This document shows positions 36,712-47,766 of a DNA stretch of 64,000 bases, piece by piece; position 1 is the first letter of the stretch, and each line of letters starts with the position of its first letter. The notes under the pieces were generated by a model. The model saw nothing but the letters and a program-made list of their open reading frames with translations. It searched no databases and had not been told where the DNA came from. Location of the stretch: positions 124,001 to 188,000 of the forward strand of contig LUCM01002277.1 of assembly GCA_008360955.1 (NCBI GenBank), in the 5' to 3' direction. The stretch is from Fasciolopsis buskii (Eukaryota > Platyhelminthes > Trematoda > Plagiorchiida > Fasciolidae). The position numbers and the translations under genes were made by a program.

Positions 36712-38231
36712 GTTGGTGTTGTTTACACAAGTAGTCGCGTGGATAACTATTGCCATTTACGTAACCTTCGCAATGAATTATAGTTGGATCTCATGCTGAT
36801 CGGTATGTCACAAATCATGGATCACTGTGACAAAAAGATGCTGTCGATTCGAAGGTCGAATTAGCTACGATCCGTGAAGAGTATCGGACAAACGTTGTCT
36901 CAGCTTTGCTTATTCATGCTCACAGAGGTCTTGCTTGACCCCTTCCAATAGACCCGATAGGATATGTCAAATTAATTTGATTTCCCCGTAATTTTTTGCA
37001 CCTTATACTCATCGAACTAATTAGTATTGTCCGCTTCCCAAAAAGGAAATGCCGAAAGCACGAAATGTGTAAACATTCATATTCTATATGAACAGATACT
37101 AAAACTCTTTTTATCTCATTTGTGTAACCTAATTTATACTTTTCGGTGAATATCACAATTATTGGCGTATTTGTGTTATCATTCATACAATATATATTAC
37201 AGAAACTAACGTCGCGGATACCGATCGATTTGCTTAAGCGCATTCCCGGTGTTCATATGCACCGTCTATCAAATGGAAAATTCATGTGTTCTTCATTTTT
37301 TATTGGATAAAATTAGCCAAAGAAGTGCTATTTAATTGATTTTGTTGGTTTTATTCATTTTCTCGCGTTTCGTAACATTTTCTCGTATGTAAATTTAATG
37401 AATTGTTTGACAAGAGTTTGTACCTAACCGAGTTTTGGTTCATTTGGGAATTTCGAACCAAAATGTATGCACTCACTACGCAGTGCCCACTGCGCGGCAA
37501 AATTGACGAGGTAAACTTGAAAGGCAATGCAGACCACATGCCATTTGGCTCCACAAAGTGTCACTACTATATCATATCCAGAGCATTTTATCTGGAGGAG
37601 AACAACATGAGACACTGTTTGGCGTGCATGTTTCACGTCGAACACAAAGTAATTCTAAAATGCTGCGCACATAACAGGTGAAAAATTACTGCATGAATGT
37701 ATTCAGGGTTGATGGACCAAGGTTTGAACAACTTTTGTGTCTGACCCTTTGAAAACGCTATCATACATCTGACAGTTGGCCAAGAGCGATCCATATTCTA
37801 CACGCCCGTTAAAATTTCGTTGAATAACTTCCCAAATCCAACAGGCATTCGAAAGGATGCTTCTGTTCCAATGCCCACAAATAAGAACGCTTTCTTTTCC
37901 ACCCCTATCAAACTTTGTGTTCCAAGTAATCTTTTATTACAACTGCGCGTCTCAAATTCTTCTGTTGAAACAAAGTTTTGTACATTCATTCGAAAGCATT
38001 ATACTCTCCAAAATCTCTCTCGGAACCGTTGCCTTATATTTTATTCTCTGTAATCGTTGGTCTTTAACCGTTTTGGTTTCTTTATCTGCAGCCTAAATTA
38101 GTTGCATGATAGAAACTATTCTTAAGCATAGAGACTCTGGACTCCCCAGGTTGAGCACTTCGGTTTTTGTGATGAAAACCTGAGCGCAAGCGTACCACGA
38201 TATTGTCCTGCAAAATACTATTCCTTCCTAA
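36712..38231. other. No recognised gene
   Basis: Open frames of 92 codons (37403-37681, plus) and 73 codons (37424-37645, minus) overlap almost completely, so composition cannot tell which, if either, is coding. No motif is present. Confidence 0.4.
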
Positions 38232-38432
38232 TCAAATTATGATCAAACATTTCGATGGTCTGTCTCCTTGACAAATTCCTGGGGAGATGACACTAAAGTC
38301 CCATTTGGTTGAAAGCCATACAAACGAGTCTGAATGTTGTGAGCAATCAACCAAACAACGCCTAAGTCCGCTCATAAAAATATTTCCCGTCCTGCACAGA
38401 TTTACCAGTTGGATCTGTTCAAATGTTAACAT
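38232..38432 (-). mobile_element. Possible RTE-like reverse-transcriptase scrap
   Basis: The minus-strand frame reads LVNLCRTGNIFMSGLRR and later DFSVISPGICQGDRPSKC. This resembles the RT section xINLxxxLYxxTxGRVR ... xSGVRQGxPLSPxL in position and spacing. The similarity is limited to a few key residues (SPG.CQGD.PS), and the neighbouring sequence adds no clear further motif. Confidence 0.25.
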
Positions 38433-41400
38433 CTTATAATGAATACATTTGTAAACTTCTGCACAGCTTTATAATATCTATCGCGACTGCTCTGGACGGG
38501 TTACCAAACTACTGAGCCGTCCCAAAATGTTACTGCCAGTCTCGGAGGCGTTGGGCCATTATGAACTTCTAAGGCAAATGGCTATCTCCGTTACTCCAAA
38601 AAGTAACCAACTTATATTTATGTGTCAAAAATTTATTGCCATCTAAGACCAACACTCTGAAAATGACTAAGAAAAGTGCTTCTAGAAGAATGCATTTGCA
38701 CACTGGCATGTCACAAAAATTTCCGGTACGGTTGAAGAACCAGTTCAGTTCAGTTCATTTCAGTTTCGCAAACATTTACTCTGCGCCAAGTAGCTCTAAG
38801 TTTTGCTTTGATGGCCAGTTTATTCTACATTAGGCCTTATCACTCATTTTTCCAACCATCGCCGGGGGCATTCGTGGAACTCAACCTGTTAATCACACTG
38901 CATCTATAAAAACCAGTCTGATGGTTTGGAATTTCATGCTTCACATATGGTTGTCTCGCTACGGCGATTCATTCTCCTGTTATTGTGCGCCTCGTCGGAC
39001 GGCATACAGCGATCAAGTAGTTCTGCGGACATGTGCAAAGCGTGAACCCACCACCCTAATCTTTGCATATTCAATATCTTTTCTGGTTATCTAAGCCTAA
39101 TCTTTTAGTTACTCACAAAATTCCCAAGCACCTCGACGAACTCTACGGAAACACCAGTGCACGAATACTTAAAGTATTGTTGCAGCTTCCTGCTGCAACG
39201 GGAATTTTTCCTAACCGTATGTTAGAATTGACGTCACTGTGGATGCGCATACCCAACCGCTGATCGATAAGCGATGCCACAGATGCCTCCAGCTGGTAAA
39301 TACCCATACGGCCTTCTGCGTACTTAAAGACACATCTTCCGAAATACAGCCATCAAGTGACATGCAACTACCCATAAACTAAATCTAATTATCTCTCCCG
39401 GTTGTTCCCACGCAAGATCACGGTTCGTCTTGGAGCCAGTCCAGTCCCTCAACAGTATTTTGCATTGCAAAATTGTAAAAAAACATGACAAACATAACCG
39501 CACTATCATCTAGTGGATAGAGAAACAAAATACAACTCACCTTGGTCTTCAATCCGTAGTTCAAAGTCGGATCAGTATTCCAAATCAGAATACATACTGG
39601 GTGAACATATAATGATGGTGAATTTGTTTAGTCCATGGTATACCAGTTAGCATGGTGAACTCTGGTGAAAGAAGGCAGCAAGGTCGAACTTGGATTCTGC
39701 AGTTTGAATAAAAATATTGAAAAATTTAAATGATATTCTGCAACCGAGTTCTCATTAAGGAGTGGCGCCACCGAACTGCACGATCAACTGAGCCGAACCC
39801 CACTTTGAATTCAAAGAAAACAGAGATTGTGTGTCTACGGAACGTGCGCTTGTCTTAGGACTTGTCGAACTGAGCACTGAGACAAAGAGACGGGGGCTGG
39901 GTCGAGAATCGGCTTAGTTCTCGCGCTTTCTCGTTCAATTACTCTCAGCACTCGTGACTCAGTATTCCCAACGAGCTGCTAAAGTTTGCGACTAGGGCTG
40001 ATAATCGCAGTCTTTCGCGTTTCCCTAAGTTTCCCCATCCACTATTCTCACCACCATTTATCAGAATCTTGGTCAGCTGATAACTCAGCGGTTTGTTATC
40101 CCATTCTTTATACGATATTGGGGAGAAATTTGTGATCAACCAATGGAGCAAAAATGACAATGTATAACCATCGATTCCAATGTTTGCGTGACATCAGTTC
40201 CTGTTTGGCGGTTGCTGTTCAACCCAAGACTCCTTTGATTTATCTCCAGTGTTATTTATTATACTGGACATTTTATTGAGAAGATAACTGCAATAAAAGC
40301 TCAAACTGAAACTGAAACCAGTGATTATTAACCAGGATCATCGGTGCAATGCATGTGATCTTTTTGTATTGGACAGGAACAATCTGTGGTCGGACGAAAC
40401 TTGGACGAGATGGTCGCCGTTATCGTTTTAATGAGAGGTGCCAGAAAATGGAGTTCCGATGGGTTGGTCTGGTTTCGCTAAGTGTCTAAATCGGGAGTTA
40501 ACATAACCTTCACCATACACATCATACGTCAGAAGCATAACTCAGAACGACTGAGGCAATTTGAGATAGAATTCGTCTTTCCCCTCAGGAGAGCTGAGTG
40601 CAGTGAGTGCACACACAAATGAGACCAAAAAACAACGTTGCTCTAGTCGATTGTTGTTGGCATGCAAAGAACGGGCCAACCAAACTATACTTGGGCAATT
40701 GTAGATTGGAATCCAATCTAAAATTGCGCGGATGGTGGAACAAGAGAAGATTGAAAAAAAAGTGTTGTTTCTGGGCTATGATGAATGATCACAGGAGTAG
40801 AATCTTATGGGCGCGCTTCAAGAAACATTCAAACATCCTGAACAGTTTCAAAAGTTCCTGCTCGAGGCTTAGAATTCCTTGGATGTGAACAGTTCGCGAA
40901 AATATTTAGAGAGGTACTGCCAAAGGATCCACCCGCTAAGCAAGAATCGCAATGAATATCAAAAGTATCTTTGATTCTGGCAAGAATTTTTCTGAAAGCA
41001 GCAAGGAGTGGCCGAATGGAAACCTATCTACTTGGTTTGGTTGCTACCTCACTCAGTTTTTCTGGACTGAAATTCCAGTTAAAACCAACCCCCAGTCTGG
41101 AAGTTCAGGAGGTTACCTCATCCGTCCTGTACCTATTTCTTCTCCAATCGAGGCGGAATCTTTGGTTTTAAATGAGCATTTTTTATAGCTCGCTGCCCAA
41201 TGAAGGCAGGAAAACCAGCTCTTTTTGTGATAGTCGAATGACCAGTAGGTGGGCCTTGGATGTAGTTATGCCACTCGTTGACCCACTGAGCAGAATTCCA
41301 AATGGAAACTAATATGAATTTGACGTTTTCTTTAATTCTACTCAGCTACTGGCTTTGTTTACCACTCACGATTGTCAATTAACGTAGAGTCATTAGGAAG

Positions 41401-43559
41401 TCCACAACGGTCAGCTGACTATTTAGGCACAAAAGTCAAAACTTCCGATATGCACCTTTTCAGTCAGTTCAGATTACACGAATGAGCTGCCGCCTCTCAT
41501 TGGTTATTTATGTGCTTATTAGCGGTCTGGCACCTCAATGACTCAGATTTGTGATGTGTTCAATTTGGCCGACAAAATAGGACCATCACCTCTTATTTTG
41601 TTCTAATGACCTGTCAAGGTTTTATAGAAGGTGCGCACGTGATGCTCCAACGGACAACCGAGAAGTACAATAGCCCACAACCACGGACTATTTTGACCTT
41701 ATATGGAACATTCCACTCTCCTGATATACTTAGATCTATAAAACGTATATTTTTACTTCCATGAGTACGCTTGTTGCGCCCTTCTCCAACTAATATTTCC
41801 CCTTTCATGGGGAACTTTAGTCGACTGCATATATGACTGAGTCACTGGAGGATGTCCTGTCTCCAATCCCTTACACCTCATCTCAGCTGACTTTGAAGCC
41901 CCGTCAAATCTGCTTCCACAGACTAATAGCATTTGCTGTGCAAATCAACTGGTATAGTCTGATACGGCTTCTCTGTAGTCTGTAAAGACAACCATACAAT
42001 AAAGACCACATAGACAAACGTTCGTGAAGTTTAAACATTCTTCAAAGGTATTCCGTCAGTGGGGAGTAATTTTAATTTAGCATATAATTACGTAATATGG
42101 TAGTGGATCCTAACATGTCTTCCAGCTTCTGTGGACTCCTTGTAGTAGGGTGGATTGCGTGTTGATGGTCTGTATATGTGTGCTATCGCTTGTCGCTGAA
42201 TTCTGTATTTCGATTTAAATTATTAGTTTTGTAGCCATATTAATCCTGAATGCACCTTTAAAATGGCCACTTTTATTTTCTAAACACTGATGCATGTTGC
42301 TAGGTAGGTGGATTTAGGTCATGCTTTAGAATACGCAGACAATGATGTGCGTTATGGTCTATTAGTCGAACAGTATCCGGTGATTTTTGTCGGGGTCACT
42401 CTAGGATCCCTGGGTTGTAGTTTGTGATCTTGTCGGACATGATGCTGCTTCCAATGACGGGGCTGAAACTGCGCTGTTTCGTTTCATACCAGTCGAAAGT
42501 CGGCTGTGAGCAGAGTTTGAGCCGTTTGGGCTGTGTACAAATACTTAGTCCCGATAGTTAGTCATCTCAGCTTTAGTAGCCACAAACTGCAACCCGAAGG
42601 AATTCAAGAACAAATGCTGCACGACTGATTACGTTTAGAAAAGCTGGATGTCAGTGATGGAACAAGGGTACATCAATTCTGTCCACGAATAGGACCCAGT
42701 TAAGAGGTTGTCTTGGTCCCGGTTTCTGATGTCCAAAAATGTGAACGGATTTTGTTTCTATGTTCAGGCTGTCCATTTTATTCCTCTTATAGAAAATTCA
42801 GGTATTTCGACCCCAGTTATGCTATTTGATGCTCACCCTCTTCCAGGCAGCAATTAACACAATTTAGGCGCATCACTGCTTACAAATGGAGGAATCGTTT
42901 AAGCAATTAGGGATGTTAATGGAGTACAAGACTGGAATTTGATCATGGGTTAATCTTTACCAAACCGTCCTGGAGTTTCATTCTACCTACACAAAGGGCA
43001 AAGCAGTGATGATCTGAATGTGTTTAGCCATCAGACATTATTAGATCGTTAAATTTTCAAAAACATTAGCTGAAATACTAGAATGACCCCAACCCAATAG
43101 CATCAAGGGGCAGTGGTCGCTTATCAGAAACGTCTTGGATTCTGCCAGCCTAATGATTTGTAGCTTGAATCATCATGCTGTGGTATCTTGAAATCCTATT
43201 GAGATTCTGCGAATTCTTGACGCACACCGATCCATTCGGGCCAGCAGAGAGCCAAAATGAGCGTCATCAGTCTCATTTTTGGGTATAGGTAGAACAAGCT
43301 GTCAACACGGAAAATTTTCTTCGGCCATTTCACCCCGGCCGTACAGTGAGTTTGGGAGGGGAATGATTTTGTTTGGATCACAATTATACTGTCCCAAATA
43401 AACTCCAGAACCTTGGATGTTGAATACAGAATTTTGAAGTACAATTTATTTTGCCTTGGGCAGCAATCCCTTCAATGTTTACTTCGCCAAATGTTCCCTA
43501 GCCTGTTTCGGCGGATCCGGGTTATGGGGCTGAGATTCACATGAAAAATCTAAGCATTA
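38433..43559. other. Somewhat G+C-richer stretch, probably degraded repeats, nothing identified
   Basis: 39700-40330 is richer in G+C with a late AATAAAA, which loosely resembles an LTR, but I find no second copy, no primer-binding site and no integrase or RT next to it. A minus-strand CCAAG|GTGAGT donor near 39541 follows an open segment. 43444-43196 (minus) is an open frame of 82 codons with a G+C-rich end and no motif. It lies just left of the LINE relic and may be part of it. Confidence 0.35.
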
Positions 43560-44850
43560 ATTAAGGATTGCCTGAACGTCCCCAGTCCGGGTTTAAAATA
43601 ACGAGGGATGTAACTGGTCAGAAGTATTTTGGAATTCTGTTCTCAACGACATGGTTGGTTGTTGTCGCATCATCTTCAAGAGGGGCTCGTGCAGTGAATG
43701 TAATAATCGCAGAAAAGTAATAAACTGTGATAATGTCAGAGTTGTCGGCTTGTCTCATTCTGCGGGATTTAAACAAATTCGTAAAGACCAAACTCGGGCA
43801 AGCGAAATTAGGTTTCCCACCGATCGCGGTTAAGTCAGTCAATTTTTACCCTTCAACACGATCTTGTTTTCCACGGTCCTTCGGTTACCCTGACACGTCT
43901 GCACAAGGCACGCTTTGTTAAGGAATGACATGGGCTAGGGGTGCGAGTTGGTTATCACACAGTTACACCCCCCTCCCGCATCTCAGGTCAGACAAGGGCC
44001 CACGATATGGTTTCACCTGCCTCATCGCCTCCATTATGATAATAAACAGCTGAATTGTGTCATTTTCAGCTGCCATAAAAGATTTTCTGCGTGATCCCCT
44101 TCTAGTCTGGTCGAATTTGAGAATGAACCTCTCCCAAAGTTAAAATTATATGCCTAAGTCGTGTGGATAACCTCGATTTGCTTAGACGCAAAATGTTTCG
44201 TGCCTTTCGGTTGCATGATCCGTGTTCATAAATGATAGTGGTTTGTGCCTGCATTTAGACTTTTGGGTTATCAGCGGAATTTATTTAAATACCTCGTTAG
44301 CTCGGTTACTTTTGATAATCCTGGGGTAGATTACGAAAATCAAGGCAACTTTGCGAATTTGCAACAAATGCTGAACACTTAAAATCGCTCAAGGGAAGGG
44401 AATTCGTTGTAACAATTCAATTTCCTTTCATGGTTCGGAGACCTGGGCTTTCTTGTTCTGTATCCTCGGCTCTTTTCTGTGTTCAACCATGGATGTCTCT
44501 AAGGCAAAGCTTTAGCCTGGAAGGAAATATTAGGCGAACAGCAACACGGCTCTTTGTCGTGTGTTGGATGTAGACAATCCCCTTCTGACTGAGGTAAGGG
44601 CTCCACATGAATTTCGGCGGCTTGCAATCGAATACCAACACCTGCTTCTCTTTTCCTTATTCGTTCTTTTTTTCTTTGGTTGAACAATGCTGCTAGATGC
44701 GACTAGAAAGTCGGGCCACGACTTGGAGTAAAGGTATGAAGAGTTTAGCTTCGCCTTTGTCAGTGGCTGGTGCTTCTGGAACTCACGGCTAGGACATCGA
44801 GAAAACGGCTATCATTGGTAGAGGAAGCTGATCGAAATTAATTCACTGAC
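43560..44850 (+). mobile_element. RTE-like LINE relic, reverse transcriptase to 3' end
   Basis: At 43640-43830 the translation gives CCRIIFKRGSCSECNNRRKV and later KDQTRASEIRFPTDRG. These match the consecutive RT blocks xxPxFKKGSRxxCxNxRGI and DxTRExQAGFRPGRG. About 600 bases on, at 44430-44620, it gives HGSETWAF ... TMDVSKAKL ... LCRVLDVDNPLLTEVRAPHE, the C-terminal YGSETWxLR ... DHRCLR ... RVLGxxN block. Near 44720 ATTWSKGMKSLASPLSVAG matches the final GGQxxTWxxxMKxLT segment. The order is correct for one element, and the middle of the RT is lost or unreadable. Stops and frame changes are frequent. The motif comparison is from memory of trematode and cestode LINE proteins. Confidence 0.65.
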
Positions 44851-46790
44851 GCGCTAGCTCTATGGTTTTTTTGTTGAACTCGTGCTCGGAGCATACAACA
44901 GGAAAAACGAAACGGAAAATTGCACGATTAAGAAACGTCTTTTTTATTCCTTGCTACTGTGCCATGCCTCCGCATAATTTTATCGAAGTGCTTCTTTGGC
45001 ACTGCGCTTGGTTTCAAGCCATCCAGGGAATGTTTATGATTTTTACTGTCATGATATAGTTGTGTTAAATTTTGTTTGCATGCCTATCCCTTCCACATTG
45101 TTATCTTCATTTACAGGGTACTTACATCATCTATTCAAACCAAAAATGAGCACAGAAATGTTTTTCAAGTGGGCAGGTAAAATCCAATGCCAATACCCTA
45201 GTTCAATTTGCAAACGAACATTGGCAAACAGTTACACTGTGCGAGGATAGAAAATACGTTCTAACGAACCACACACGTCTTTCGTTCACAGTCGCTTTTG
45301 AATGCACACAAACGAACAAAAAACAAGACTCATTGGGAACGATTCGCTAACCGAGTCCGTTGCACAATAACTTCAAATTCATGGACGCCAGTTTGTTCTC
45401 TGCGTTGGCTAACCCAAGTCAAATAAATAAAAACAGCATGGTGCGGTATTTATTAATTTGGTTTCAAAAAAGATAGTTTACTTTGTCTTTATCAAATTAT
45501 CTTTCTGGGGGATCCATTTTTTATTGCATGGATTTCCACGCAATGTCCACGAAGTTATCAACTGTGTTTGAGTAATAAATGAAGCTAATCAGTTCATTTG
45601 CTGATGCGGTAAGAATACAAACCAGACAGCAGAAAAATGTTAGTTTTGTGCTCTCAGTTTTCACGCTTTCAAATAGACAATTTTGGAGTTATCACATGTA
45701 ATAATGTAGTTACGTGGGTCGGCGTTGCGTATGTCATAATCGTATACGTTCCAATTCGGTAATACACTGGTATTTCTTGTGATTTTGCGTAGCGAGATAA
45801 TGCTTGTCCTCTGGGATGTTTCCTGATGTTGACATGTTGAGCTGCACACCTTTCGCACAAAATGAGTTGCCAGCAAACACAGACGGATTGGGAACCTCGC
45901 TTCGGAGAAAAAATGGCACACGTTTCTTCTTTCATCGCTGTATTTTCCGTGACACTAAATAACATTTAACGCCCACCTCATTACTTGATTATTTAGAGAA
46001 AATGAAAACAGTATTTACTTGCTACAGAATAGAAAATTGCTAATCCCGGAAAAATTATTTCGATTTCTATTTATTGGCACCCGGTGTTTCGAACGATCAC
46101 CGCAGTTTGAGTGTACGCAGGTGGATACCGGTTATCTAAGTCTTCTTTTTTGTCTCAGTGAATTCCATGCCCAGTTTCCTGTATGATCCCGAAATTATAA
46201 AATTAGAACACCACTTTGCAGGGTATTGCGCTATCTGTGTTCTAGCTAAATTAGCCACAGACAATTTCGACGGAGACTTTTGTAGTCTTCCCGTCTGAGG
46301 ATGCTTTCTAGCCGGCCTTCTTAGAAAATTTTCCAATCGTTGAAATTTTATTTAGGTGAGAAAATTCCAATATATGTATATATATATATATAATACAAAC
46401 TGTAGTGACGTTGATGGACACCTACTATCTGTCCAAAGTCCTTCACACTGAAATTATTGGAAAAAATGTTCACGCTACGCCACATCCATTTTACCCGAAA
46501 ATTCTCTTTCTAGCATCCCAACCTGACAAAAAGTGATCTTGTACTCAGCAAAAATGGAAAAGTAATCTGAATTTATCGGAAACCATTCCACCTATCCTCG
46601 ACAGTTTAACCGCGAGCGTCAGTCTGCGAACAGATGAACTTTGTTGGTTTGCTCATAGAATCCAGCCCTATAAACTCTGTTAGGAATGATGAGAACATGA
46701 TTCGGGTATTTCGATTAGTGTACCTAGATGGTTATAACTAAATGAAAACATTCAACCTCCTACTACTAAAATGTATCAAGTAATCAAGCT
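44851..46790. other. No recognised gene
   Basis: Three overlapping minus-strand frames at 45965-45661 are all open for 60-98 codons, so none stands out. The minus-strand frame 46336-46136 is Lys/Arg-rich and has no clean acceptor. Confidence 0.4.
46370..46394. repeat. Short AT microsatellite
   Basis: An ATATATGTATATATATATATA run with one G interruption. It has no further features. Confidence 0.8.
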
Positions 46791-47152
46791 CTGTAGGTCA
46801 TATCCAAAGCCTTCGTCGTACTCAGGCTACTTGCAGAGAAGTCCTTTATCAGGAGAGGTCGATCGCTGTGAGCTAGCGGAGAGTAACCGCGCAAATCAGT
46901 GGTGGATAGGTGCAACATCATGTGCTGAAGTTCAACAAACCGTTCAGAGCTTGCCCGGTAGCTTATTGGCTAAGACGTTCGACTCAGAATCGTTCTTCCC
47001 GGGTTTGCGTCCCAGTTCGGGCGCGGTGGATATGCACTGCTGATGATTGCTAACAAGGATGAAACAGCTGTGCACTGCTTCCATGATTTCGTTATCGTGA
47101 ATTGAGCGATGATATCACATGGTGAATTGTTTCATGAAAACTAAACTTTTTA
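46791..47152 (+). repeat. Hammerhead-bearing repeat, family 2, long copy
   Basis: It aligns over about 360 bases with the reverse-oriented copy at 57712-58076; shared blocks include GGTCGATCGCTG, GGTGCAACATCATGTG and GGATATGCACTGCTGATGAT. Positions 46953-47022 are tRNA-like. The loop CTCAGAA between short complementary arms would place CAG as anticodon, and GGGTTTGCGTCCC resembles a T-arm. The hammerhead-like core follows (CTGATGA at 47040-47046, GAAAC at 47061-47065). About 160 bases upstream of the tRNA-like part are also shared, so the tRNA part is not at the 5' end as in a normal SINE. The element may be a piece of something longer. Confidence 0.75.
47034..47078 (+). ncRNA. Hammerhead-ribozyme-like motif, decayed
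   Basis: The order is GCACTG, CTGATGA, a 14-nt insert TTGCTAACAAGGAT, GAAAC, AGCTGT, GCACTGC. The two invariant core strings of a hammerhead (CUGANGA and GAAA) are present at normal spacing. Helix II is broken at three of its pairs. The sequence at the expected cleavage triplet reads GTG instead of a GUH. Helix I is only partly complementary. I infer that this copy does not cleave. Confidence 0.4.
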
Positions 47153-47644
47153 TTGGTCCAGGTTTGACCTTTGAAGACGTCGTAAACCTTGCTGAAGGGC
47201 TAAATGCCGAGACAAGTCGATATGTTTTACGACGTTTCCATACAAGTGATGCCAATAGCATCACTAATAATAATGATAACAAAATGGCCAAGAATTGAAT
47301 TATTTAACACTTCACGGGGCGTAAAGTGGACATATCACAACAGCACGATCTTGCTTTTGACTCAACAATACTCTGTGTGCAGACTAAATAAATTCGCAGC
47401 TTCAACTATGATGAACCTGGACCTCCTGTACTTCCAGTTGTCAGTTTTCATTAGGATCTCACCCTGTTATATCAAATAGCGTTCAGGCCCAAAGTGCTAT
47501 TGATTTAGGCCACTCCAAACTAATTATTCTTATAGCGATCCCGTTGCTAACATCACTCAACTAGATTATTCTTTCTCATATGCATAAACAAGAAGCCCAT
47601 ATGAAATTCCAAGAGAATATATACTGTTAAGGTTATAAAACGGG

Positions 47645-47766
47645 TTTTTATTCTGTCACTTCTTTTATTAAACAAATAACAATGTACATCCGTTTTCAGG
47701 ATGGGGACCGCGGCCAACAAGGGGCTGCTAAGTGAGGAAGTTGACCCCCGCGTGGGAAGATTCGAC
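47645..47766 (-). mobile_element. tRNA-derived SINE, family 1, 5'-truncated, reverse orientation
   Basis: On the minus strand the copy begins inside the B box (GTCGAATCTTCCC) and carries the normal tail: GTCAACTTCCTCACTTAGCA, GCCCCTTGTTGGCCGCGG, CATCCTGAAAACGGATGTAC and the A/T-rich end. The A-box half of the head is missing. Confidence 0.75.

Noticed and set aside
37403..37681. 92-codon Cys-containing open frame
   Set aside because: The opposite strand is open over almost the same interval, and there is no motif and no clean acceptor.
39700..40330. LTR of a retrotransposon
   Set aside because: No second copy, no TG...CA pair I can fix, and no gag, RT or integrase between possible ends. G+C shift alone is not enough.
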